Source of the DNA: a bacterium
GTDB lineage: Bacteria; JAMCPX01
Assembly (NCBI GenBank): GCA_021815065.1
Contig: JAKAHI010000052.1
Location: forward strand, 1-7,883
Direction of reading: 5' to 3'
DNA length: 7,883 bases
Both the position numbers and the translations under genes were made by a program. The notes beneath the pieces are model-generated. The model was not told where the DNA came from and ran no database searches. It worked only from the letters and a program-made list of their open reading frames with translations. Each line of letters begins with the position of its first letter. The stretch's first letter is position 1. Below are positions 1 to 5,816 of this stretch, in pieces.

Positions 1-906
1 CCCAATTGCCGCAAAGAACGAAAAGAACCCTTCCGGCGTGAGCGTACCGTTCATGATGCGCATGCCCCCGTACCAGAATGCGCCCACGAACCCCAGGATC
101 ATGAGGAATTCCATGGACGGTACAAAAAGGGCATTTACCTTTATGCCCCGCATCAGTGCGGCATAGAGGTTGGAGGTAAATTTTTTAAACCGGTTGACCT
201 CGTGCTCCTCCTGATTGAATGCCTTGACGATGTTCATACTCGATATGGATTCGAACAACTTATTGTTGAGACCTGCCGCTGCATTCTGGCCCTGTACGCT
301 CACCTTTCTCAGCTTCTTGCCGACCAATACCACGGCATAACCCGCAATAGGGTAAACGAGGAATGTAAGTACAGCGAGCTTCCAGTCCAAATAGAATGCA
401 AGCCCTACCAGAACGATGATCGAAAAGCTGTCCCTGAGACTTCCGGCTACGGCACTGGTTACAGCCCCCTGAACAAGCCCGACATCGTTCATGATCCTGG
501 ATACGAGCGTGCCCGTATTTACCCTTGAGAAATAATCCATGGGCAGGGACTGGATATGCTCAAACAGGTCGTTGCGGATATCCATGATCACCCGCTGCCC
601 GATATTCCCCATAAAATAAGCCTGACCATAGTAGGAAAGTCCCTTGAGCAGTGCGACAAAAATGAGGGTCACCGGCAGGTAATAAAACAGCTCTTTTTTG
701 GGGATCTTCGCAAGGAAAAGGAAAGGGCCCGCAATGTGCAGCGTCGTTTCTGCGGGATTTATCACAAATTTTACGAGAGGACCTGCAAGGTATGCGAGTG
801 CGCCCGTCATCAGGGACAGGACGATCATAAGGACCATCGCGATCGTGAACCTTCCCAGGTACGGCCTTAAATAGTTGAGTAACCGCGAAACGATTTTTTT
901 ATTCAT
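1..906 (-). CDS. msbA: Lipid A export ABC transporter MsbA, N-terminal membrane domain (3' truncated by window edge)
   Basis: Inner-membrane ABC exporter that flips lipid A-core from the cytoplasmic to the periplasmic leaflet using ATP. The visible 302 codons begin MNKKIVSRLLNYLRPY and stay open to the left edge. They cover the type-1 exporter transmembrane domain only; the Walker A, signature and Walker B motifs would lie beyond the edge. Hydrophobic segments lie near residues 20-45, 75-98, 158-173, 177-196 and 262-280. The intracellular-loop segment IGQRVIMDIRNDLFEHIQSL (103-121) followed by MDYF and TGTLVSRIMND (131-141), and the later SSMNIVKAFNQEE (222-234), are characteristic of MsbA-like exporters. 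The ATG overlaps the lpxB stop as ATGA, so this start and translational coupling are well supported; a weak GGAA lies 8 bases upstream. Position after lpxB favours MsbA over a generic multidrug exporter of the same fold. The missing ATPase half prevents a check of activity. Confidence 0.9.
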   Translation of the reverse strand, partial: MNKKIVSRLLNYLRPYLGRFTIAMVLMIVLSLMTGALAYLAGPLVKFVINPAETTLHIAGPFLFLAKIPKKELFYYLPVTLIFVALLKGLSYYGQAYFMGNIGQRVIMDIRNDLFEHIQSLPMDYFSRVNTGTLVSRIMNDVGLVQGAVTSAVAGSLRDSFSIIVLVGLAFYLDWKLAVLTFLVYPIAGYAVVLVGKKLRKVSVQGQNAAAGLNNKLFESISSMNIVKAFNQEEHEVNRFKKFTSNLYAALMRGIKVNALFVPSMEFLMILGFVGAFWYGGMRIMNGTLTPEGFFSFFAAIG

Positions 907-2063
907 ACGGCGGTTTCCAATAAATTTACAATCTCGTATGCAGCGACCTCCGACGCATCTCGGTCACTGAGAATATTCCTGAGTTTCAAATAGCCTTCTT
1001 TCATTGTGCTGTAAGCCCCCTTATCTTTTAAATACCTGTCCATCATATTTGCAAGTGTTTCAGGCTTCAGGCCGCTCTGAACGAGTTCCGGCACGATGTC
1101 CTCCCCGGTAGCTATGTTTATGATGCCGATACGATCGATGGAAAGCATGACCTTTGCCACCATGTGCGATAAAAAAGAAACCTTGTACACGATTACCATC
1201 GGTATACCGAGCAGTGCGGTCTCCAGTGTCGCAGTACCCGATGTTACGACGGCAAACTCGGACATGCCGACCGCATTATAGGTATCGTCGATAATTATTT
1301 TTACCGGTACACCGGACGCCTGCACTATCTGAGTACATATTCCGGCCTGTGACGCCAGAACAGGAACAATAAACAATAACTCTTTGTAAGCCTTATTGAT
1401 CTTTGATGCAGCTTCAAGCATTATGGGCAGATGCCTTTTTACCTCCGCTGTCCTGCTTCCCGGCAGCATCGCTATTGTCCTGGTGCCGGCAGGTATATCA
1501 TATTTTTTAAAAAGCTCTTCCTTCGTCTCCGTCATCCTCACTGTTTTTACAAGAGGATGACCGACAAATTTTACATCCACCCCTGCATTTTTATAGAAAG
1601 ATTCCTCAAAACCGAAAATCACCAGAATCTTTTTGAAATACCGGGCTATTTTTTTTACTCTGCCCTTTCTCCATGCCCAGACCTGCGGAGAGATATAGTA
1701 AACAAGGGGCACCTGCATTTTATAAAGCTTCTTTGCGAGGCGGAGATTGAAATCCGGGAAATCGATCAGCACTGCAAGGTCTATATGCTCTTTGTGTACC
1801 AGGGCCTCTACAGTCTGAAACGCCTGCCGTATCATGCCGAGATGCTTTATGACCTCAGATATACCGACAACCGCAATCTTATCAGCGTCGTAAATGACGT
1901 TGACGCCAGCCTCCTTCATCAGCCTGCCGCCAATGCCGGTAAATTCGAGATCGCCGGTTTTATTCTCCCCGCCTTTTTCCCATTGCAGCCTTACAGCCTT
2001 CACCAGGTTTGCTCCGTGAAGATCCGCGGACGGCTCACCTGCTATGATCAATATTTTTTTCAT
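903..2063 (-). CDS. lpxB: Lipid-A-disaccharide synthase LpxB
   Basis: Glycosyltransferase (family GT19) that joins UDP-2,3-diacylglucosamine and lipid X (2,3-diacylglucosamine 1-phosphate) into the beta-1,6 lipid A disaccharide, at the cytoplasmic face of the inner membrane. The product is 386 residues, close to the usual 380-390. N-terminal GEPSAD (residues 9-14) corresponds to the GE(P/T)SGD motif, with Ala replacing Gly. DFPDFN (101-106) holds the Asp that aligns with the essential D98 region of the E. coli enzyme. YYISPQVWAWRKGR (122-135), GHPL (168-171), LPGSR (200-204) and SGTATLETALLG (275-286) are family hallmarks of the acceptor and UDP-sugar sites. The start is fixed by the Rossmann strand KKILIIAG that immediately follows the ATG, so the 29-base overlap with the upstream oxidoreductase is real unless there is a sequence error. 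The ribosome site is weak (TAGG only 2 bases from ATG), suggesting dependence on upstream translation. The stop overlaps the msbA start. Confidence 0.97.
   Translation of the reverse strand: MKKILIIAGEPSADLHGANLVKAVRLQWEKGGENKTGDLEFTGIGGRLMKEAGVNVIYDADKIAVVGISEVIKHLGMIRQAFQTVEALVHKEHIDLAVLIDFPDFNLRLAKKLYKMQVPLVYYISPQVWAWRKGRVKKIARYFKKILVIFGFEESFYKNAGVDVKFVGHPLVKTVRMTETKEELFKKYDIPAGTRTIAMLPGSRTAEVKRHLPIMLEAASKINKAYKELLFIVPVLASQAGICTQIVQASGVPVKIIIDDTYNAVGMSEFAVVTSGTATLETALLGIPMVIVYKVSFLSHMVAKVMLSIDRIGIINIATGEDIVPELVQSGLKPETLANMMDRYLKDKGAYSTMKEGYLKLRNILSDRDASEVAAYEIVNLLETAV
915..918 (-). promoter_or_regulatory. Weak ribosome binding site for msbA inside the lpxB 3' end
   Basis: GGAA lies 8 bases before the msbA ATG, within the last codons of lpxB. 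It is weak, and the ATGA overlap with the lpxB stop suggests that msbA is mainly translated by termination-reinitiation. Confidence 0.4.
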
Positions 2064-3000
2064 AACCTACTGTGGTAAGATTCTTTTCTATCCTGGCGAG
2101 GATCTTGAACGCTATCCCGAGTGCCGACAGGCCGTCCCTGCCTTTGACAAGGGGTTCTTCCCCGGTCTTTACGGCATGGATAAAGCTTTTTATTTCCTCG
2201 AGCAGGCTGTCTTCCTTTGATATCTCAAGCTGCTGTGCATCCAGCTCGGGACTGGGTCCGGCATGTATCCTGACGATGTTGACCTTCGATGCACCGTAGT
2301 CTATGGAAAAATAAGCGTCGCTCTGAAACAGGCGTATCTTCCGCATCCTCTCGGTAGAGACCCTGCTTGCGGTAACGTTCGCAACACAGCCGTTTTTGAA
2401 TTTCAGCCTCGCGTTCGCAATATCAATCTTATTGGTCAATACGGGTACCCCGACTGCATCGATGGCTACGATGTCCGACGGGATCAACGAGAGTATAATA
2501 TCGAGGTCATGGATCATAAGATCCCTGACAACGTCGACATCCGTTCCCCTGACCGTAAAAGGGCTGAGCCTGTGTACCTCTATAAATACCGGCTTGCGTA
2601 TCATGCCCTTGACCGTTCGTATCGCACTGTTGAAACGTTCAAGGTGCCCGATTTGAAATGCGGTGTTATTTTGTTCGGCGATGGTTACCAGTTTTCTTGC
2701 ATGCAGTACCGTATCGGTAATCGGCTTCTCCAGCAGAACCGGAATGCCGCGTTTCAGAAAAAATCCCGCGACTTCATAATGGCTGACGGTCGGAACAACG
2801 ATACTGACGGCATCGACGATGCCGTATAATTTTTTATAATCCGCGTAGGTGGCAACCTTGAACCTGTCGGAGGCCTTTTTTCTCTTTTCCTCGTCCGAGT
2901 CGGCTATGGCAACAAGCTCTGCGTCATCAAGATGCAGGTATTTATCGCAGTGGAAAGTTCCAAGATAGCCCGCACCGACAACGCCTATCCGTAACTTCAT
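2035..3000 (-). CDS. Gfo/Idh/MocA-family NAD(P)-dependent oxidoreductase in the lpx cluster (possible GnnA-like sugar-nucleotide dehydrogenase)
   Basis: A 321-residue cytoplasmic dehydrogenase with an N-terminal Rossmann domain and a C-terminal Gfo/Idh alpha/beta domain. GAGYLG (residues 9-14) is the dinucleotide loop, and D34 at the end of beta-2 suggests NAD(H) preference. LLEKPIT (89-95) is the family EKP motif with the putative catalytic K92. IGHLERFN (117-124) and D160-x3-H164-x2-D167 in DLMIHDLD form the usual active-site wall. Such enzymes oxidise or reduce a sugar hydroxyl or keto group. Its place between lpxA and lpxB recalls GnnA of Acidithiobacillus ferrooxidans, which oxidises C3 of UDP-GlcNAc so that the aminotransferase GnnB can add an amine before LpxA acts. 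No aminotransferase is seen here, so that function is inference; another sugar substrate is equally possible. The ATG overlaps the lpxA stop (ATGA). The C-terminus runs 29 bases into lpxB, unlike every other junction in the run. The family call is firm; the substrate is unknown. Confidence 0.9.
   Translation of the reverse strand: MKLRIGVVGAGYLGTFHCDKYLHLDDAELVAIADSDEEKRKKASDRFKVATYADYKKLYGIVDAVSIVVPTVSHYEVAGFFLKRGIPVLLEKPITDTVLHARKLVTIAEQNNTAFQIGHLERFNSAIRTVKGMIRKPVFIEVHRLSPFTVRGTDVDVVRDLMIHDLDIILSLIPSDIVAIDAVGVPVLTNKIDIANARLKFKNGCVANVTASRVSTERMRKIRLFQSDAYFSIDYGASKVNIVRIHAGPSPELDAQQLEISKEDSLLEEIKSFIHAVKTGEEPLVKGRDGLSALGIAFKILARIEKNLTTVGYEKNIDHSR
2066..2069 (-). promoter_or_regulatory. Very weak ribosome binding site for lpxB
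   Basis: Only TAGG, 2 bases before the ATG, is visible. The 11-base context TAGGTTATGAA is identical to the one around the oxidoreductase start. The site lies inside the oxidoreductase coding region, whose ribosomes pass through it and stop 29 bases beyond the lpxB start, so initiation probably relies on translation of the gene upstream. Confidence 0.35.
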
Positions 3001-3776
3001 AACCTATACCTGCAAACACCCCGTTTTGATGTCTGGATGAATTCTATCAGGTACCGGATGTCCGGATCGGGCTGGATCTCGTCCTGGACTTTTTTTATTG
3101 CATCGGCAAGGCTGTAGTTGCTTCTGAAAAGCAATCTGAACGCCTTTTCTATGAGCAGAATCTTTTCCTTCGTGTATCCCCTGCGCCGCAGACCGATTAT
3201 GTTTATGCCGTACAGCTTTGCCCTGTCGCCGCTCGCAACGGCAAAAGGAGGGACATCCATTGTTGCCATTGCGCCTCCTCCAACCATTGCGAGCCTGCCT
3301 ATCCTCGCGAACTGATGGACCGCTATAAGCCCGCCCAGTATCGCCATGCTTTCGACCGTAACGTGGCCTGCAAGGGTCGCATTGTTTGCGAACACGGTCT
3401 CATCCCCAACGATGCAATCGTGCGCCACGTGCGAACCTATCATGAAGAGATTTTTACTGCCTATCGTCGTTATTGTCCTGCCCGTAGGCGTTCCGGGATT
3501 TATGACGACGTGTTCCCGTATAATATTGTTGTCTCCGATTACGAGGCGGGTAGGTTCGTTCTTGTATTTAAGGTCCTGCGGAGGCGAGCCCAGCGAAGAA
3601 AATTGGAATATTTTATTGTTCCTGCCTATCGTCGTGTGTCCGTCGATCACCGCAGACGGGCCTATGACCGTGCCATCGTCTATGCAAACATTCGGACCGA
3701 TGACCGTATAGGGGCCTATTTCAACATCACCGAGCTTTGCAGACGGAGAAATTATCGCGGTCGGATGTATGTTCAT
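2997..3776 (-). CDS. lpxA: Acyl-ACP--UDP-N-acetylglucosamine O-acyltransferase LpxA
   Basis: First enzyme of lipid A synthesis: transfers an (R)-3-hydroxyacyl chain from ACP to the 3-position of UDP-GlcNAc in the cytoplasm, as a homotrimer. The 259 residues match the family length (about 255-265). An N-terminal left-handed beta-helix of hexapeptide repeats (about 1-185) is followed by a helical C-terminal domain holding GLRRRGY (195-201). The QDLKY segment (67-71) matches the E. coli sugar-site segment. HVAHDC (116-121) contains the catalytic base H119, equivalent to E. coli H125, and H116, equivalent to H122. NNATLAGHV (131-139) and AVHQF (152-156) are LpxA signatures. G167 aligns with E. 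coli G173, the acyl-length ruler, hinting at a long (about C14) hydroxyacyl donor; this is inference. The start has a strong GGAGG 4 bases upstream, inside the end of fabZ, and the ATG overlaps the fabZ stop. The stop overlaps the next gene's start. Confidence 0.97.
   Translation of the reverse strand: MNIHPTAIISPSAKLGDVEIGPYTVIGPNVCIDDGTVIGPSAVIDGHTTIGRNNKIFQFSSLGSPPQDLKYKNEPTRLVIGDNNIIREHVVINPGTPTGRTITTIGSKNLFMIGSHVAHDCIVGDETVFANNATLAGHVTVESMAILGGLIAVHQFARIGRLAMVGGGAMATMDVPPFAVASGDRAKLYGINIIGLRRRGYTKEKILLIEKAFRLLFRSNYSLADAIKKVQDEIQPDPDIRYLIEFIQTSKRGVCRYRL
3003..3011 (-). promoter_or_regulatory. Weak ribosome binding site for the oxidoreductase
   Basis: Two short AGG triplets (3011-3009 and 3005-3003) precede the ATG at 3000 within the end of lpxA. 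Neither is a full Shine-Dalgarno. Expression probably depends on ribosomes finishing lpxA at the ATGA overlap. Confidence 0.4.
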
Positions 3777-4216
3777 CTGTCCTCCTTCTTTACTATGGCG
3801 GTTAATATTTCTCCTTCTGCTATAACCTGATCGTCGATATATGCTTTACACACAAAGGTGGTAAAATTCTTGATGCGCCTTTTAATGGCTGATTCAAGCC
3901 TGAGACAATCGCCGGGCAGTACCGGCTTCCTGAATTTGAAATTGTTTATCCCGACAAAATAGGGAATACCATTAATCCCCTCGGGCATGGATTTTGCCGC
4001 GAGTACACCGCTTGCCTGGGCAAGCGCTTCGATAATGATAACACCGGGTAACGTCGGTTCACCCGGGAAATGCCCCTGGAACAGCGGCTCATCGATCGAA
4101 ATATTCTTTATGGCTATAATCTTTTCGTTGACGATCAGTTCCTCGACCCTGTCTACAAACAAAAAAGGGTACCTCTGGGGGATAAGCTCCATGATTCCTT
4201 TACTATCTATCTTCAT
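3773..4216 (-). CDS. fabZ: (3R)-hydroxyacyl-[acyl-carrier-protein] dehydratase FabZ
   Basis: Hot-dog-fold dehydratase that removes water from (R)-3-hydroxyacyl-ACP to give trans-2-enoyl-ACP in fatty acid elongation. It competes with LpxA and LpxD for hydroxyacyl-ACP, which explains its place between their genes and its role in setting the phospholipid to lipid A balance. The 147 residues are typical. IPQRYPFLFVDRV (12-24) is the FabZ N-terminal signature. GHFPGEPTLPGV (48-59) carries the active-site H49, and IIEALAQASG (61-70) carries the catalytic E63, matching the H54/E68 pair of E. coli FabZ. The following FVGINNFKFRKPVLPGD segment (87-103) is also characteristic. The start overlaps the lpxD stop as ATGA. 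The ribosome site is a modest GGAAG followed by a run of A bases. The segment PTLPG differs only slightly from the common PxMPG. No sign of damage. Confidence 0.97.
   Translation of the reverse strand: MKIDSKGIMELIPQRYPFLFVDRVEELIVNEKIIAIKNISIDEPLFQGHFPGEPTLPGVIIIEALAQASGVLAAKSMPEGINGIPYFVGINNFKFRKPVLPGDCLRLESAIKRRIKNFTTFVCKAYIDDQVIAEGEILTAIVKKEDR
3781..3787 (-). promoter_or_regulatory. Strong ribosome binding site for lpxA inside the fabZ 3' end
   Basis: AAGGAGG lies 4 bases before the lpxA ATG and encodes part of the last FabZ codons (Lys-Glu-Asp-Arg). With the ATGA stop/start overlap it decides the LpxA start, and it gives lpxA a stronger site than the neighbouring downstream genes. Confidence 0.85.
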
Positions 4217-5244
4217 TTTTTTTCTTCCATTGTCTGCTCCAATCCTGCACGTTTTTTTAGTTCATTGAGCAATTTTTTCATCTCCGGCAATTCTTTGAAC
4301 ACCGCAACCGCCTTCAGCCAATCGAGGTGGTTGAATGCCGGGGTACCGGATACAACCGCATGGGGGGGCAGGTCCTTGGGTATGCCCGACTGTGCTCCAA
4401 TCATGACGAAATCACCAATCTTGATATGACCGATAATACCCACCTGGCCGGCGATCGTAACATTGTTTCCGATGTGCGTACTGCCGGATATGCCTGCCTG
4501 GCTTACGATGAGACAGTTTTCACCGGTACGTACGTTGTGTGCTATCTGGACAAGGTTATCTATCTTTGTACCGTTACCGATGCGGGTTATCCCGAGCGAT
4601 GCCCTGTCTATCGTCGTATTGGCACCTATTTCAACATCGTCCCCTATCTCCACATGCCCTATCTGCTGTATCTTGACATTCCTTAAACCGTCTTTTGCGA
4701 AGCCAAAACCGTCAGAGCCGATAACAGAACCTGCATGAATGATGCACCGCCTGCCGATAACGGTGTGGTGATAGACGGAGACATTCGGGTAGAGAATGGT
4801 ATCGTCATGGATAATACTGCCATGGCCGACGTAGGTATGCGGGTATATGCGCACCCGGTTCCCTATCTGGACATCGCTTTCGACATAACAGAATGGTGCA
4901 AGGTGAGTATCCTTCCCTATCTGCGAGTTCCTGCCGACATAAGCCCTGCCGTCTATGCCCCAATCGGGATGAGAGGGCGGATGGAACCGTGCTACAATTT
5001 TTGCAAATGCAAGGTACGGATCTTTTACGACAATCTGCGCAACGTTCAGGCCCTCTATGCTGCTCTCCGTAACAAGGGCGGAAGCCCTTGTCTGGTACAC
5101 AAGCGGTTTGTACTTCGGGTTGGAAATAAAGGAGATAACGCCGTTCTCCGCTTCCTCAAGCGTACCGACATCGTGAATTTCGATGCTCTCATCACCTTCC
5201 ACTCTGCCATTAATGAACTGGGCAAGTTCTTTCAGGGTGTACAT
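4213..5244 (-). CDS. lpxD: UDP-3-O-(3-hydroxyacyl)glucosamine N-acyltransferase LpxD
   Basis: Third committed enzyme of lipid A synthesis: adds an (R)-3-hydroxyacyl chain from ACP to the 2-amine of UDP-3-O-acylglucosamine, giving UDP-2,3-diacylglucosamine. The 343 residues match the family (E. coli 341). The N-terminal uridine-binding domain spans about residues 1-98, with VGTLEEAENGVISFISNPKY (26-45) as its signature. A left-handed beta-helix of hexapeptide repeats follows (about 99-305), then a C-terminal helical tail (about 308-343, rich in Lys, Glu and Leu) that contributes to ACP binding in the family. GSDGFGFA (176-183) is a signature loop, and QIAHNV (233-238) carries the catalytic H236, matching E. 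coli H239. The start is supported by GAGG 5 bases upstream, overlapping the ompH stop; ompH ends only 7 bases before. The stop overlaps the fabZ start. The LpxC deacetylase, which acts between LpxA and LpxD, is not encoded here. Confidence 0.97.
   Translation of the reverse strand: MYTLKELAQFINGRVEGDESIEIHDVGTLEEAENGVISFISNPKYKPLVYQTRASALVTESSIEGLNVAQIVVKDPYLAFAKIVARFHPPSHPDWGIDGRAYVGRNSQIGKDTHLAPFCYVESDVQIGNRVRIYPHTYVGHGSIIHDDTILYPNVSVYHHTVIGRRCIIHAGSVIGSDGFGFAKDGLRNVKIQQIGHVEIGDDVEIGANTTIDRASLGITRIGNGTKIDNLVQIAHNVRTGENCLIVSQAGISGSTHIGNNVTIAGQVGIIGHIKIGDFVMIGAQSGIPKDLPPHAVVSGTPAFNHLDWLKAVAVFKELPEMKKLLNELKKRAGLEQTMEEKK
4224..4228 (-). promoter_or_regulatory. Modest ribosome binding site for fabZ followed by an A-tract
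   Basis: GGAAG lies 7 bases before the fabZ ATG, inside the last codons of lpxD. The spacer is all A, so the start reads as an 8-A run leading into TGA. The A-rich spacer probably keeps the start unstructured (inference), and the ATGA overlap suggests coupling to lpxD. Confidence 0.5.
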
Positions 5245-5249
5245 ATGGA

Positions 5250-5253
5250 CCTC
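5250..5253 (-). promoter_or_regulatory. Ribosome binding site for lpxD overlapping the ompH stop codon
   Basis: GAGG sits 5 bases before the lpxD ATG, and the ompH stop TGA (5254-5252) shares its GA with it (TGAGG). Ribosomes ending ompH therefore stop on the lpxD initiation site, which suggests coupled translation. Confidence 0.7.
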
Positions 5254-5800
5254 AGTCGTTCGTCTTGCTCTTCTTTTCCGATTCCTGGTTAAAAAGCTTC
5301 AATACCCTGTCCGTCAGGTCTTCGTTTTCCGGCGCGTACAGTATACCGCCCTGGGATTTCTCCAGTATTACGCTGTACTTCCCGTCTCTGCCGATCTTCG
5401 TTATTATATCCTGGAGCTGGAGCAGTATGTTCTTGGTCATATCGCCGTCCTGTTCCTGAAGCTCTTTATCGTACTGCTGAACCAGTTTCAGGAATTGGTC
5501 TCTTTTTTTCAGAAATTCTGCCTGCTTCTCGGCAAGAGCATCCCGGGAAAGCATGGAACTCTGGGTTTCGAGGGACTTCTGCATGTCCTCAAGCTCCTGC
5601 TTCTTTTGGTTCAGCTCTTTTTTTCTGGCTGCAAACTGCTTCTCGAGAGCAACTTTAGCCTTTTTACCCTCGTTTGACTGGAGAAGGATTTTTTGCAGAT
5701 CGATATAACCTATCTTCGTCGTTGTATCCGCAGCATAAACCTTCATTCCTGTTGTCGCGAACATCATGGATACGGCAAGTATCATGATAATTTTCTTCAT
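5252..5800 (-). CDS. ompH: Periplasmic chaperone OmpH/Skp family protein
   Basis: Periplasmic holdase that keeps unfolded outer-membrane proteins soluble and passes them to the BAM complex; Skp acts as a trimer with coiled-coil arms. The 182-residue precursor starts MKKIIMILAVSMMFATTG, a Sec signal peptide with a Lys-rich n-region, a hydrophobic core and a likely cleavage site after VYA (residue 23). The mature protein begins with the short strand IGYIDLQKILLQSNEGK (30-46), the OmpH signature. A long charged coiled coil (about 44-125, very rich in Lys, Glu and Gln) follows, then the returning strand segment GKYSVILEKSQGGILYAP (139-156), a family hallmark. The tail is hydrophilic. It is somewhat longer than E. 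coli Skp (161). A strong AAGGAGG lies 4 bases upstream of ATG, so the start is secure. It lies directly after bamA (16-base gap), the conserved bamA-skp pairing. The symbol skp is equally valid. Confidence 0.94.
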   Translation of the reverse strand: MKKIIMILAVSMMFATTGMKVYAADTTTKIGYIDLQKILLQSNEGKKAKVALEKQFAARKKELNQKKQELEDMQKSLETQSSMLSRDALAEKQAEFLKKRDQFLKLVQQYDKELQEQDGDMTKNILLQLQDIITKIGRDGKYSVILEKSQGGILYAPENEDLTDRVLKLFNQESEKKSKTND

Positions 5801-5804
5801 TTTT

Positions 5805-5813
5805 CCTCCTTAA
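5805..5813 (-). promoter_or_regulatory. Strong ribosome binding site for ompH
   Basis: Minus-strand TTAAGGAGG lies 4 bases before the ompH ATG, in the 16-base gap after bamA. It is among the strongest Shine-Dalgarno matches in the window and would allow ompH to be translated independently of bamA. The short spacer is slightly below the usual optimum. Confidence 0.85.
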
Positions 5814-5816
5814 CTG

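Noticed and set aside
202..870. Two plus-strand open frames in the leftmost 900 bases that could look like the only genes there
   Set aside because: The minus strand reads without interruption as the MsbA membrane domain from 906 to the edge, which explains the whole region.
1431..2078. Long plus-strand open frame (215 codons) opposite lpxB
   Set aside because: It is antisense to an unmistakable LpxB with all family motifs, has no recognisable domain, and its residue mix is what reverse reading of a biased coding strand gives.
2263..2829. Plus-strand open frame of 188 codons opposite the oxidoreductase
   Set aside because: Shadow of the minus-strand gene: no domain, no supporting context, no clear ribosome site.
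3315..3830. Plus-strand open frame of 171 codons opposite lpxA and the fabZ end, rich in Arg and Tyr
   Set aside because: The odd composition reflects antisense reading of hexapeptide repeat codons in LpxA, not a real protein.
5801..5816. Possible promoter or terminator in the largest gap (bamA/ompH)
   Set aside because: Only 16 bases long, filled by the ompH ribosome site; no stem-loop and no room for a promoter.
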